Shown piece after piece: positions 43,451 to 53,321 of a DNA stretch of 64,000 nucleotides. The position numbers were made by a program, and so were the translations under genes. The DNA is from Bacteroidales bacterium (GTDB lineage: Bacteria > Bacteroidota > Bacteroidia > Bacteroidales > UBA3663): assembly GCA_017548545.1 (NCBI GenBank), contig JAFYZW010000156.1, positions 17,472-81,471 of the forward strand, read 5' to 3'. The notes below the pieces were generated by a model. It saw only the letters and a program-made list of their open reading frames with translations. It was not told where the DNA came from and ran no database searches. Each line of letters starts with the position of its first letter. The first letter of the stretch is position 1.

Positions 43451-44740
43451 ATGAACATGAAGAAAAAACTTATTTCCTCTATGGGGCTAAGGAGAACACT
43501 AGGACAACTTGGGCTACTGGGAATAGTAGCAGTTCTGGGATTTACCCTGAACAGCTGTACGGGTAAACCAGCTGAACCTGAACCCTACTCCGTACGCATG
43601 GTGCGTTCGGAATTGGCTCGCAATCCCGATTGCGTAACAATCGACTACAACACACAGCTAAAATGGAACTATACCCATGGACTGCTGATGCAATCTATGC
43701 TGATGGCAGAACAACAATATCCCGAACTCACCAAGGAGGTGGATTCATACGTGAAGCACTATATTGATACAATCATCCATGAAGATGGCAGCATAGAGCG
43801 ATATAAGATGACCAACTACACGCTTGATCATATCAATGCAGGCAAAATGCTCATGATAGCATATGACAAGTGGCAAGAGCCTCGAATGCGTCAAGCATTA
43901 GACACTCTATTTACACAGCTTCAAAGTCATCCTCGTGTCAGCGAAGGTGGATTCTGGCATAAGAAAGCCTATCCTTGGCAGATGTGGCTCGACGGCATCT
44001 ACATGGAAGCTCCCTTCTACGCAGAATATGCCAAGCGATTTCTCAAGGGCGAAGCACAAATAAAGGCATACGACGATGTGGTCAACCAGTTCATGGTCGT
44101 AGCACGCCACACATACGATCCTGCTAATGGACTCTATCGTCACGCATGGGATGAGAAACACGAGCAGAAATGGGCAGATCCGGTCACAGGACAAGCACCC
44201 CACGTATGGGGCCGAGCTCTCGGTTGGTACATGATGGCCATGGTTGATGTGCTTGGGTTCCTTCCAATGGACTATAGCGGTCGTGACAGCATCATCCAAC
44301 TGCTTCAACCTTTGTGCGAGACGATCCTCCCCTTGCAGCAACCATCAATGGCATGGCAACAGGTAATTGATCAAACTGGTCGTGAGGGTAATTACGATGA
44401 AGCATCATGTACGGCCATGTTCGCCTATACCTTCATGAAAGGGGCTCTCCTCGGAGTTTTACCCAATGAGTATTGGGAACGTGGCTACAAGACCTGGGAG
44501 GGCTTAAACCGCAACTATATTTGTGAAGACGTTGATGGGAATGGGCAAGCCACGGGCACCATCAGTCTCACACGTATTTGTGGAGTTGCTGGACTCGGAG
44601 GCACACCCTACCGCAGTGGCGACTATGACTACTATATCAACGAAATCATCCGCGACAACGATCCAAAGGGTGTCGGACCCTATATTATGGCATCTCTGAT
44701 GGCTGAAAAATATGGGGAGACAATTAACTCACAAGAATGA
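43451..44740 (+). CDS. GH105 unsaturated rhamnogalacturonyl hydrolase, lipoprotein
   Basis: This 429-aa lipoprotein has a lipobox ending VLGFTLNSC (about residue 36). The (alpha/alpha)6 catalytic domain belongs to GH105 (YteR/RhiN), which removes unsaturated galacturonic acid from rhamnogalacturonan oligosaccharides made by lyases. Signatures: PWQMWLDGIYMEAPFYAEYA (catalytic Asp), HVWGRALGWYMMAMVDVL and the C-terminal RICGVAGLGGTPYRSGDYDYY. I chose the ATG at 43451; an earlier GTG at 43430 would overlap the preceding stop codon. It works after the CE12-CE8 enzyme in pectin degradation. Confidence 0.93.
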   Translation: MNMKKKLISSMGLRRTLGQLGLLGIVAVLGFTLNSCTGKPAEPEPYSVRMVRSELARNPDCVTIDYNTQLKWNYTHGLLMQSMLMAEQQYPELTKEVDSYVKHYIDTIIHEDGSIERYKMTNYTLDHINAGKMLMIAYDKWQEPRMRQALDTLFTQLQSHPRVSEGGFWHKKAYPWQMWLDGIYMEAPFYAEYAKRFLKGEAQIKAYDDVVNQFMVVARHTYDPANGLYRHAWDEKHEQKWADPVTGQAPHVWGRALGWYMMAMVDVLGFLPMDYSGRDSIIQLLQPLCETILPLQQPSMAWQQVIDQTGREGNYDEASCTAMFAYTFMKGALLGVLPNEYWERGYKTWEGLNRNYICEDVDGNGQATGTISLTRICGVAGLGGTPYRSGDYDYYINEIIRDNDPKGVGPYIMASLMAEKYGETINSQE

Positions 44741-44774
44741 TAATATCTTCATTTATATAAAAAACTGTTTTATT

Positions 44775-44999
44775 ATGTTCAAATTTTTCAAAGCACGCCA
44801 TCGCAAAGCCTACACTAGCTTAGCGTGGAAATACAAAGTATGGCCTGAAAAAGTCTATAAACTTGCTCATGGCAAACATGCACACTCTAAGAAAGAGCGT
44901 GATATAGTTCACGAACTTCTAGCTCTCGGAATTATCCATCGTCATTCGAGTGCCAGCTTGTCAAGTGATGACAAGGTGATTTTCGATAAAGATGAATAA
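44775..44999 (+). CDS. 74-aa basic His-rich protein, unknown
   Basis: ATG 44775 gives MFKFFKARHRKAYTSLAWKY, a basic, aromatic-rich N-terminal half (WKYKVWPEKVYKLAHGKHAHSKKE) and an acidic C-terminus (DDKVIFDKDE). No signal peptide is visible. The WPEKVYKLAHG stretch, followed by a helical LLALGIIH, could be a small nucleic-acid-binding fold, but I recognise no family. A strong terminator starts 3 bp after its stop codon, supporting it as a real last gene of the + strand run. Confidence 0.7.
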   Translation: MFKFFKARHRKAYTSLAWKYKVWPEKVYKLAHGKHAHSKKERDIVHELLALGIIHRHSSASLSSDDKVIFDKDE

Positions 45000-45001
45000 A
45001 G

Positions 45002-45036
45002 AAATCCCCCGCCACCACAGTGACGGGGGATTTTTT
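45002..45036. terminator. terminator between convergent genes
   Basis: AAATCCCCCG (45002-45011) pairs with CGGGGGATTT (45024-45033), followed by a T-run. It serves the 74-aa gene (+) and possibly the secreted protein gene (-). Confidence 0.9.
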
Positions 45037-45050
45037 AGGTCGATTAATGT

Positions 45051-45890
45051 TCAACGACGTCCTCCGCTTGAGTGACCTGCGCCACCCTTAACAACACCAG
45101 ATTGAGTAGAAGAAGGCTTGTTGTTATTAGGTTTGGTTGTATTAGGCGCAGCGGGAGCATTGCTGCCGCGAGTTGCGGGACGGTTGTTAATCTGCGGGGT
45201 ATTCTTGTTCTGACCCTTTCGCTGATCTTGATAGCGACTATCTTTCTCGCGATTGTCCTGATTGCGATTATTGTAGCCGTTCATCGGGGTCTTGGCGCCA
45301 TGCTCACGATGGTTGTTGCCAAAGTCAAGACGCTGATGATCCTTCTCATTGTGAGAACCGTGGATATTATGAGGTTTGGGCTCAATCTTATGACTGTAGC
45401 GATGATCACGATGATAGAATCCATCCGAGAAGTGATGACGGCTGTGTCCACCAGCATAAATCTTGAAGATGCTAGGAGCATCGAAGTAGAAGAACTTCGG
45501 GTTGTTGTAAATCTGATATACCCTGAATGTCCAACTGTTGCGATAGGTATAAACAGGACGATAGAAGTACTCTAGCTGGAGGAAACGATTGTACTGAGCA
45601 GCGTTCAAAATGTAACGCATGTCTTCATTACGCCAATCCAGATAGGTGTAGTACATATTGATGGCGGACAAATAGCCTCTTGCCACATCGCCCATAATAG
45701 GATTGATGGCAAAGATGAAGTCATAGTTGATCTCGTAGCAATCGTCATACTGCTGAGGAGTCATGTCGAGCTCCCAAGCCATTCGGTCGCTAAGGAAACG
45801 TGCTGTCTCACGGATCTTGCTAGTTGACATGGCGAAGGCCTGTGAAGCTACCAGCATCGTAATTGCGAGGGATACAAAAAGCTTTTTCAT
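45051..45890 (-). CDS. secreted protein with His/Asn-rich low-complexity tail
   Basis: This is a 279-aa protein with a clear Sec signal peptide (cleavage after SQAFA, residue 20). The first half (about 21-130) is helical and aromatic-rich (FLSDRMAWELDMTPQQYDDCYEINYDF), resembling small periplasmic stress sensors in outline only. The second half (about 145-279) is disordered, rich in His, Asn, Gln, Arg and Gly (HSRHHFSDGFYHRDHRYSH, NRNQDNREKDSRYQDQRKG, GGAGHSSGGRR). Histidine clustering suggests metal binding or surface adhesion, but this is inference. No family recognised. It is a single gene. Confidence 0.8.
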   Translation of the reverse strand: MKKLFVSLAITMLVASQAFAMSTSKIRETARFLSDRMAWELDMTPQQYDDCYEINYDFIFAINPIMGDVARGYLSAINMYYTYLDWRNEDMRYILNAAQYNRFLQLEYFYRPVYTYRNSWTFRVYQIYNNPKFFYFDAPSIFKIYAGGHSRHHFSDGFYHRDHRYSHKIEPKPHNIHGSHNEKDHQRLDFGNNHREHGAKTPMNGYNNRNQDNREKDSRYQDQRKGQNKNTPQINNRPATRGSNAPAAPNTTKPNNNKPSSTQSGVVKGGAGHSSGGRR

Positions 45891-46016
45891 AATAGTAAAT
45901 ATTTAGTGGTTAATATTGGTTTTTCTATAATTCTCGATTTTAAGACGAGTATTCACGAATATAGTTTAAACGTATTACTCTTATAGGATTGATTTATGAG
46001 AAGAAAAGGAATAAAA

Positions 46017-46072
46017 GAAGGGACGATGCAGTCGTCTGCTGAAAAAGAGACACACGATAAGTTCGTCCCTTC
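46017..46072 (-). terminator. possible terminator after asnA
   Basis: GAAGGGACGA (46017-46026) pairs with TCGTCCCTTC (46063-46072), with an inner GCAG-TCGT-CTGC hairpin. The loop is long and there is no clear T-run, so this is weaker than the other terminators. Confidence 0.5.
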
Positions 46073-46100
46073 AATTCCAAAAATATACTTAGTAATCACC

Positions 46101-47150
46101 TTAGATTAAGGGGATTCCTGACTGGGCACAAGACCTGCGCATCTCAAGGGGCCAAATGCTAGACTGAGTCTCTCCGATATGTGCCTTATGGAGCAATATC
46201 ATGCAGAGACGACTCTGACCGATACCTCCACCTATCGACAGAGGCAATTCTCCTTCAAGCAGACGATGGTGAAAATAGAGACTCATTCTCTCTTCCTTTT
46301 CGGTCAATTTCAACTGACGTAATAGAGCCTCTGCATCCACTCGAATGCCCATCGAAGATAGTTCCATAGCAGCACCGAGCACAGGATACCAAACCAATAA
46401 GTCTCCGTTGAGTCCAAAATATCCCTCTTCGTTTTCCGTCGTCCAGTCATCATAATCAGGCGCACGCATGTCGTGTGGCTTGCCATCGGCCAACTTGCCA
46501 CCGATACCCATGATGAATACTGCACCATGTTTCCGGCAAATCATGTTCTCACGTTCTTTAGCCGTCATGTCAGGATACATCTGTCGCAACTGTTCGGCAT
46601 GAATGAAGAAAATGTCCTCTGGAAGGAACGGTTTTATGGCAGGATAGGTCTCACAGATGTAAAATTCCGTACGAAGAATTGCAGAATAAATCTTGCGGAC
46701 AATTTTCTTCAGGAACTTTACATTGCGATCTTCCTTACGCATAACTCGTTCCCAGTCCCACTGATCTACATAGAGGGAATGGGTGTTGTCAAGTTCTTCA
46801 TCAGCACGAATAGCATTCATGTCGGTGACTATGCCGAAGCCCTCTTCGATGCTGTATTCAGCCAATGTATTTCTTTTCCATTTAGCCAAGGAATGCACCA
46901 CTTCGGCACGCGCTTCTTGCATATCTTTGATGGGAAAGTTCACGGCACGTTCCACACCATTAAGGTCATCGTTCATGCCCAGTCCCTTCAACACAAACAA
47001 AGGTGCAGTTACGCGACGCAAACGCAACTCTGTGCTAAGGCTTTGCAGAAAGAAATCCTTGATGTTCTTGATGGCCTGCTCGGTTTGTTTCAAGTTCAGT
47101 GCAGGCTTATAGTCGGTAGGAATAATGAGTTTGCTCATTGTTGTGTTCAT
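46101..47150 (-). CDS. asnA: aspartate--ammonia ligase (asparagine synthetase A)
   Basis: This 349-aa cytoplasmic class II synthetase-like enzyme makes asparagine from aspartate, ammonia and ATP. It aligns throughout with E. coli AsnA: EVVHSLAKWKRNTL, HSLYVDQWDWERVM, RAPDYDDW, GLNGDLLVWYPVL, ELSSMGIRVDA and the ATP-site motif IGGGIGQSRLCM. Start ATG 47150 directly abuts the carB stop codon. A second ATG at 47138 (MSKLIIP) is also possible. It is cotranscribed with carB, linking two ammonia/aspartate-related reactions. Confidence 0.96.
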   Translation of the reverse strand: MNTTMSKLIIPTDYKPALNLKQTEQAIKNIKDFFLQSLSTELRLRRVTAPLFVLKGLGMNDDLNGVERAVNFPIKDMQEARAEVVHSLAKWKRNTLAEYSIEEGFGIVTDMNAIRADEELDNTHSLYVDQWDWERVMRKEDRNVKFLKKIVRKIYSAILRTEFYICETYPAIKPFLPEDIFFIHAEQLRQMYPDMTAKERENMICRKHGAVFIMGIGGKLADGKPHDMRAPDYDDWTTENEEGYFGLNGDLLVWYPVLGAAMELSSMGIRVDAEALLRQLKLTEKEERMSLYFHHRLLEGELPLSIGGGIGQSRLCMILLHKAHIGETQSSIWPLEMRRSCAQSGIPLI

Positions 47151-50100
47151 TTATTCATATTCCTGCCAACTCTTGATCTGGATATCCTGCTGCGACTTCT
47201 GTGTGAATGCCTCAATAAAAGCACTAGCCAGACGCGCATTAGTCATAAGCGGAATATTGTGGTCGATAGCGCCACGACGAATACGATAGCCATTGGTAAG
47301 CTCGCGTTTTGAGCGGTTCTTGGGAATATTGATAATGAGGTCAAACTTGTGTGCTGCAATCATATTCATCACGTTCAACTCCGAATCTGGATTCTCATCG
47401 GGCCAGAAAACGGTGTTTGCTTTAGCTCCATTGTCATTCAAGAACCGTGCGGTGCCTGCTGTAGCATATATGGTATAACCAGACTTTGCAAGTTCAACAG
47501 CTGCATCAAGTAATGCCACCTTCGATTTGGCTTCTCCAGAAGAAATCATGATAGCCTTCTCCTTCGATGGCAGTTTGTAGCCAGTGGCGATAAGTGCGTT
47601 GAGCAGAGCTTCATCGAAGTCATCACCCAAGCAGCCCACTTCTCCTGTCGAACTCATATCAACACCAAGCACAGGATCGGCATTCTGCAGACGAGCAAAC
47701 GAGAACTGTGAGGCCTTCACACCGATGCGGTCGATGTCGAACTCGCTCTTGTCTAGTTTCTGATAAGGAGCGTCGAGCATGATACGCGTTGCTGTGTCGA
47801 TGAAGTTGCGCTTAAGCACCTTCGATACGAAGGGGAAAGAACGAGAGGCACGTAGATTGCATTCGATGACCTTCAGGTCGCGTCCCTTGGCGAGATACTG
47901 GATGTTGAATGGACCAGAAATATTGAGTTCCTTGGCAATAGCACGTGAGACCTTCTTAATCTGTCGAACCGTTGCAAACGAGATGTTCTGAACAGGGAAG
48001 CACATCGTGGCATCACCAGAATGCACACCTGCATATTCGATATGCTCTGAAATAGCATATTCCACAATCTCTCCTTCCTGTGCCACGGCATCGAATTCAA
48101 TCTCATTCGTGTCGGTCATGAACTTAGATACTACTACGGGATATTCCTTCGACACTTCGCTGGCCATATCCAGGAAGCGACGAAGTTCATCATCATTATA
48201 GCAAACATTCATGGCAGCTCCCGAAAGCACGTATGAGGGACGAACGAGCACCGGATAGCCCACCTCATCAATAAACTTCTTGACATCGTCCATTGATGTA
48301 AGCGCGCTCCATTTCGGTTGATCAATACCAAGTTTGTCAAGCATAGCGCTAAACTTGCTACGATTCTCAGCACGGTCAATTGAGATAGGTGATGTTCCCA
48401 AAATGGGCACAGACTGGCGATAGAGCTTCATTGCCAAGTTGTTGGGGATCTGTCCACCTACCGAGACGATTACACCGCGAGGCTGTTCAAGGTCGATAAC
48501 ATCGAGAACGCGTTCGAACGACAGCTCATCGAAATACAGACGGTCGCACATATCATAATCGGTCGAAACAGTCTCCGGATTGTAGTTGATCATTATCGAC
48601 TTGTAACCTAGCTTTCGGGCAGTATTGATTGCATTAACCGAACACCAGTCGAATTCAACGGAAGATCCAATACGATAAGCGCCCGAACCAAGCACAACTA
48701 CAGATTTTTCATTAGAATAGTAGTTGACGTCGTGACCTTCCACAGCGTAGGTCATATATAGATAATTGGTTAGGTCGGGATGTTCCGAAGCTACCGTCGG
48801 TATTCTTTTCACGGCTGGAAGGATGCCTTTCTTCTTGCGCAATGAACGCACTGCAAGAACCTCCTTTTCCATATTGCTGCCAGCATGACGATTTAGCACA
48901 AAACGAGCAATCTGGAAGTCGGAGAAACCGAGTTCCTTGGCCTTCTTCAAAACATCATCAGGCAACTGGTCAAGCGATGTATAACCTTCTAGAACATGTT
49001 TGTAATCGACGATGTTCTTCATCCTTTCGATAAACCAAGGATCTATCTTGGTGAGTTCGAATAATCGATCGATGCTGTATCCTTCCTCCAAAGCCTGAGC
49101 TATGGCAAAGATACGCAGGTCGGTAGGGTTCGATAGTTCCTCGTCAAGATTGTCAAAGCGAGTGTGGTCGTTGCCAACAAAGCCGTGCATTCCCTGGCCT
49201 ATCATACGCAAACCCTTCTGAAGCATCTCCTCAAACGATCGTCCGATCGACATGATTTCACCCACCGACTTCATCGACGAACCTATCTTGCGGCTAACAC
49301 CCACAAACTTTGTGAGATCCCAACGAGGAATCTTGCAAATCATGTAGTCAAGTGAAGGAGCCACGTAAGCGGAATTGGTTGTTCCCATCTCGCCAATCTG
49401 GTCTAAAGTATAGCCTAAAGCAATTTTTGCAGCTACGAAGGCAAGTGGATAGCCTGTTGCTTTGGAGGCGAGAGCCGATGAACGCGAAAGACGTGCATTA
49501 ATCTCAATAATACGGTAGTCGTTTAACTCTGCATTGAATGCAAACTGAATATTGCATTCGCCTACTATGTTCAGATGACGCACACACTTGATGGTCAGTT
49601 CTTGAAGCATTTTCACCTGCTCATCAGTGAGTGAACAAGTAGGTGCCACTACAATCGATTCACCTGTGTGGATCCCAAGGGGGTCGAAGTTCTCCATCGA
49701 AGCCACAGTAAAGCAATGATCGTTAGCATCACGAATGCACTCAAATTCAATTTCCTTCCAACCTTTTAGAGACTCCTCAACCAGAACCTGCGGAGCAAAA
49801 GTGAAAGCGCTTTCAGCAATCTCCTTGAACGTAGCCTCGTCAGGGCAAACACCAGATCCAAGGCCCCCTAAAGCATAGGCTGAACGTATCATGATAGGAT
49901 ACCCGATTTTGCGGGCTGATGCCAATGCTTCCTCCAATGTCTCACAAGCGTGGCTTACTGGCACCTTAGCGTTGATCTTGTTCAGTTCCTTCACGAAGAG
50001 GTCTCGGTCTTCAGTGTTCATGATTGCTTCCACACTGGTACCCAATACTTCTACACCATACTCCTTTAACACTCCTTTCTGATAGAGTTCCGTGCCGCAG

Positions 50101-50384
50101 TTGAGCGCTGTTTGTCCACCAAAGGCTAGAAGAATGCCATCGGGACGCTCCTTCTTGATAATCTCGGTGACATAATAGGTGTTCACCGGAAGGAAATATA
50201 CAGTGTCAGCAATACCTTCCGAGGTTTGAATGGTAGCAATGTTCGGATTGACCAAAACAGAACTAATACCCTCTTCACGCAAAGCCTTCAGAGCCTGACT
50301 TCCAGAATAGTCAAACTCTCCGGCTTGTCCAATCTTCAAGGCTCCAGAGCCGAGAACTAGGACTTTCTTCAGTTTCTTTTTCAT
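47151..50384 (-). CDS. carB: carbamoyl-phosphate synthase large subunit
   Basis: This 1077-aa enzyme makes carbamoyl phosphate for arginine and pyrimidine synthesis from bicarbonate, two ATP and ammonia channelled from CarA. It has two homologous ATP-grasp halves: KVLVLGSGALKIGQAGEFDYSG at the N-terminus and VVLGSGAYRIGSSVEFDWC in the second. An oligomerisation domain lies between them, and a C-terminal MGS-like allosteric domain follows (MISSGEAKSKVALLDAAVEL). Length is normal. carA is not adjacent and not in the window; asnA follows without a gap. No clear promoter is seen in the 63-bp gap to uvrA. Confidence 0.97.
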   Translation of the reverse strand: MKKKLKKVLVLGSGALKIGQAGEFDYSGSQALKALREEGISSVLVNPNIATIQTSEGIADTVYFLPVNTYYVTEIIKKERPDGILLAFGGQTALNCGTELYQKGVLKEYGVEVLGTSVEAIMNTEDRDLFVKELNKINAKVPVSHACETLEEALASARKIGYPIMIRSAYALGGLGSGVCPDEATFKEIAESAFTFAPQVLVEESLKGWKEIEFECIRDANDHCFTVASMENFDPLGIHTGESIVVAPTCSLTDEQVKMLQELTIKCVRHLNIVGECNIQFAFNAELNDYRIIEINARLSRSSALASKATGYPLAFVAAKIALGYTLDQIGEMGTTNSAYVAPSLDYMICKIPRWDLTKFVGVSRKIGSSMKSVGEIMSIGRSFEEMLQKGLRMIGQGMHGFVGNDHTRFDNLDEELSNPTDLRIFAIAQALEEGYSIDRLFELTKIDPWFIERMKNIVDYKHVLEGYTSLDQLPDDVLKKAKELGFSDFQIARFVLNRHAGSNMEKEVLAVRSLRKKKGILPAVKRIPTVASEHPDLTNYLYMTYAVEGHDVNYYSNEKSVVVLGSGAYRIGSSVEFDWCSVNAINTARKLGYKSIMINYNPETVSTDYDMCDRLYFDELSFERVLDVIDLEQPRGVIVSVGGQIPNNLAMKLYRQSVPILGTSPISIDRAENRSKFSAMLDKLGIDQPKWSALTSMDDVKKFIDEVGYPVLVRPSYVLSGAAMNVCYNDDELRRFLDMASEVSKEYPVVVSKFMTDTNEIEFDAVAQEGEIVEYAISEHIEYAGVHSGDATMCFPVQNISFATVRQIKKVSRAIAKELNISGPFNIQYLAKGRDLKVIECNLRASRSFPFVSKVLKRNFIDTATRIMLDAPYQKLDKSEFDIDRIGVKASQFSFARLQNADPVLGVDMSSTGEVGCLGDDFDEALLNALIATGYKLPSKEKAIMISSGEAKSKVALLDAAVELAKSGYTIYATAGTARFLNDNGAKANTVFWPDENPDSELNVMNMIAAHKFDLIINIPKNRSKRELTNGYRIRRGAIDHNIPLMTNARLASAFIEAFTQKSQQDIQIKSWQEYE

Positions 50385-50447
50385 TGTAGATGAAATTTAA
50401 TAAAGACCTAATATGTAAGTTGTCTCAGTTTTGTTCTTTAGTATTTG

Positions 50448-53255
50448 TTAAATAGATGCTAGTTCCTTCCTAAGATATCTAGTAGTCCAAGTATCGTACT
50501 GCTTGCAAATATCTTCAGGACTTCCATGAGCGATCAAGTATCCTCCGGCTGCACCTCCATCAGGTCCCATGTCGATGATGTAGTCGCAACATTTGATTAC
50601 ATCCATATTATGTTCAATGATAATTACGGTGTTGCCCTTATCTACTAATCGGTTAATACATGCCATCAGAACACGGATGTCCTCAAAGTGTAGTCCCGTT
50701 GTGGGCTCGTCGAGAATATAGACCGTCTTCCCTGTCTGTTTCTTGGACAGTTCAGCTGCAAGTTTAACACGTTGTGATTCACCACCCGACAAGGTAGTCG
50801 AAGGTTGTCCCAATTTGATATAACCCAAACCCACCTCCTGAAGCACTTTTATCTTGTTCAAAATGGCAGGCACATTCTCAAAGAACTCTACAGCCTGGTT
50901 GATGGTCATATTGAGTACGTCGGCAATTGATTTACCCTTAAAACGGACCTCCAGTGTCTCGCGGTTATATCGTTTACCTTGGCATACTTCGCAAGGAACC
51001 ATAACATCAGGAAGGAAGTTCATCACAATAGTCTTGTAACCATTGCCCGAACATGCTTCGCACCTACCGCCTCCGATATTAAACGAGAATCGTCCTGGCT
51101 TATAACCTCTCATCTGTGCTTCTGGTAGTTGAACGAAGAGGTTACGAATGTCCTGGAATACGCCCGTATAAGTAGCAGGGTTCGATCGCGGTGTACGGCC
51201 TAAAGGTGACTGATCGACAGTCACCACCTTGTCGATGTATTCGAGTCCGCTTATCGACTTATAGGGAAGAGGTTGTGTTAGCGAACGATAGAATCTTTGG
51301 CTCAAGATAGGTTGAAGAGTCGCATTGACAAGCGACGACTTTCCCGAACCAGACACGCCAGTCACACCTATCAGGCATCCCAAAGGGAACTCAACAGTTT
51401 CGCCCTTGAGGTTGTGTCCCGATGCTCCATCGAGTACCAATATCTTACCATTTCCCTTACGGCGCGTGCTTGGCACCTCAATCCTGCGGTTACCATTCAA
51501 GTAGTCACTCGTCAGCGTATGCTCATGCAACATCTGTTCGGGTGTCCCTTCAAAAACCACATTACCGCCCTTGCGTCCTGCTCCTGGTCCAATATCCACA
51601 AGATAATCGGATTGTAGCATCATATCACGATCATGTTCAACAACTATGATAGTGTTGCCGATGTCGCGCAATTTCTTCAAAGAATGAATCAGTAGCTGGT
51701 TGTCTCGTTGATGCAGCCCTATTGAGGGTTCGTCGAGAATATATAGCACGTTCACAAGTTGAGAGCCAATTTGCGTTGCAAGACGGATACGCTGCGACTC
51801 ACCGCCCGATAAGGTCATCGATGGACGATCTAGTGACAAATATCCTAAGCCCACTCCTATCAGAAACTTTATGCGCGATGAAATCTCCTTGATAATTTCT
51901 CCTGCAATGCTTTTCTGTCGCTCGTTCAATTTTTTGGGCAACATCTCTATCCATTTTGCGAGGTCAGTAATGGTCAAAGCACTTACTTGTGAGATGTTCT
52001 TGCCATCGATGAAGTAGTGTAACGATTCTTGATTCAATCGCTGACCATGGCAACAGGGACAAGCTTGAACAGTGCTAAAAGATTCCGCCCATCTTCTCTC
52101 CTTAGCTGAAGCATCGTCTCCGGCAGCATCCTTCAAATACTTTACAAGACCCTCATAAGGCATGGTCATCATAGAGTAACCAACAGTTTCTTCCGACACA
52201 TGATAAGACTGCCCAGTTCCGCTTAGGACCGCCTCAATAGCTTCTTCGGGCAAGGAGCTGATGGGATCGTCGAGGGTGCAATCGTATGTTTCTAAAAGTG
52301 CCTCAATCTGCCAGAAGATCATGCTTTTCTTCTTCTTACCCAGGGGCACAATACCACCATCGGCAATAGAAAGAGAAGTATCCGGGATAATCTTCGATCG
52401 ATCAACCATCGTCACCGTTCCCAGTCCGTGACAATGTGGGCAAGCGCCCATTGGGCTGTTGAACGAGAAGTCATGGGGAGCAGGGTCCTTGTACGAAAGG
52501 CCAGTCACTGGATCCATTAAGGTCCTCGAATAGTATTTCATATTCTCGTCACACATGATCATCATCATTCCGTCGCCATGACGCATAGCCAGTCGCACAC
52601 TCTGACGCAAACGATGTTCGTCGATTGACTCAACACGTAACTTATCAACCACAAGTTCGATACTGTGATTCTTATAGCGGTCGAGTTGCAAACCATGCAA
52701 AATCTCGCGCATCTCTCCATCGATACGTACGTTCAGAAAGCCTTTTTTGCGCAAGTTCTCGAAAAGATCGCGATAGTGTCCCTTACGATTCCTCACGAGC
52801 GGAGACAAAAGAAATACACGTCTTCCTTCGTAATCCTTAAGAATTAGATTGATAATCTGGTCTTCACTGAACCTAACCATACGTTCCCCACTAAGATAGC
52901 TGTAGGCCTCACCAGCACGTGCGAACAACAGACGTAGGAAGTCGTAGATTTCTGTTGTGGTACCCACTGTCGATCGAGGATTGTGGTTTACCGTCTTCTG
53001 TTCAATACTTATGACAGGAGATAGACCCGATATTTTATCCACATCAGGTCGTTCCAGGTTGCCTAAGAAGTTGCGAGCATAACTCGAGAAAGTTTCAATA
53101 TAGCGTCGCTGACCTTCTGCATAGATGGTATCAAAGGCTAATGAAGACTTTCCAGAACCTGAAAGACCGGTCACAACAGAAAGGCTGTGACCGGGGATGG
53201 TGACATCAATATTCTTCAGGTTATGGACTCTTGCGCCTAATACCTCTATTGCCAT
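50448..53255 (-). CDS. uvrA: excinuclease ABC subunit A
   Basis: This 935-aa ABC-type ATPase of nucleotide excision repair finds damaged DNA and loads UvrB. It has two ABC modules: Walker A GLSGSGKSSLAFDT (about residue 31) and GVSGSGKSSLVNATL (about 635); signatures LSGGESQRIRLA and LSGGESQRVKLA. Zinc-finger cysteines are CPHCHGLG, and CEACSGNGYKTI with CEVCQGKRYN. Length is normal (940 typical). Start ATG 53255 gives MAIEVLGARVHNLKN. It lies downstream of the ROK gene, separated by a short hairpin. Confidence 0.97.
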   Translation of the reverse strand: MAIEVLGARVHNLKNIDVTIPGHSLSVVTGLSGSGKSSLAFDTIYAEGQRRYIETFSSYARNFLGNLERPDVDKISGLSPVISIEQKTVNHNPRSTVGTTTEIYDFLRLLFARAGEAYSYLSGERMVRFSEDQIINLILKDYEGRRVFLLSPLVRNRKGHYRDLFENLRKKGFLNVRIDGEMREILHGLQLDRYKNHSIELVVDKLRVESIDEHRLRQSVRLAMRHGDGMMMIMCDENMKYYSRTLMDPVTGLSYKDPAPHDFSFNSPMGACPHCHGLGTVTMVDRSKIIPDTSLSIADGGIVPLGKKKKSMIFWQIEALLETYDCTLDDPISSLPEEAIEAVLSGTGQSYHVSEETVGYSMMTMPYEGLVKYLKDAAGDDASAKERRWAESFSTVQACPCCHGQRLNQESLHYFIDGKNISQVSALTITDLAKWIEMLPKKLNERQKSIAGEIIKEISSRIKFLIGVGLGYLSLDRPSMTLSGGESQRIRLATQIGSQLVNVLYILDEPSIGLHQRDNQLLIHSLKKLRDIGNTIIVVEHDRDMMLQSDYLVDIGPGAGRKGGNVVFEGTPEQMLHEHTLTSDYLNGNRRIEVPSTRRKGNGKILVLDGASGHNLKGETVEFPLGCLIGVTGVSGSGKSSLVNATLQPILSQRFYRSLTQPLPYKSISGLEYIDKVVTVDQSPLGRTPRSNPATYTGVFQDIRNLFVQLPEAQMRGYKPGRFSFNIGGGRCEACSGNGYKTIVMNFLPDVMVPCEVCQGKRYNRETLEVRFKGKSIADVLNMTINQAVEFFENVPAILNKIKVLQEVGLGYIKLGQPSTTLSGGESQRVKLAAELSKKQTGKTVYILDEPTTGLHFEDIRVLMACINRLVDKGNTVIIIEHNMDVIKCCDYIIDMGPDGGAAGGYLIAHGSPEDICKQYDTWTTRYLRKELASI

Positions 53256-53266
53256 ATTAAAATAGT

Positions 53267-53286
53267 GCCCGTCCTAAAAGACGGGC
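53267..53286 (-). terminator. small terminator between the ROK gene and uvrA
   Basis: GCCCGTC (53267-53273) pairs with GACGGGC (53280-53286) around a 6-base loop. The minus-strand side continues with ACTATTTT. It ends 12 bp before the uvrA ATG, so it could also sit in the uvrA leader. Confidence 0.65.
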
Positions 53287-53321
53287 TTTTCGTGATTCGC
53301 CCTCTAATAGAGCGATGAGCA

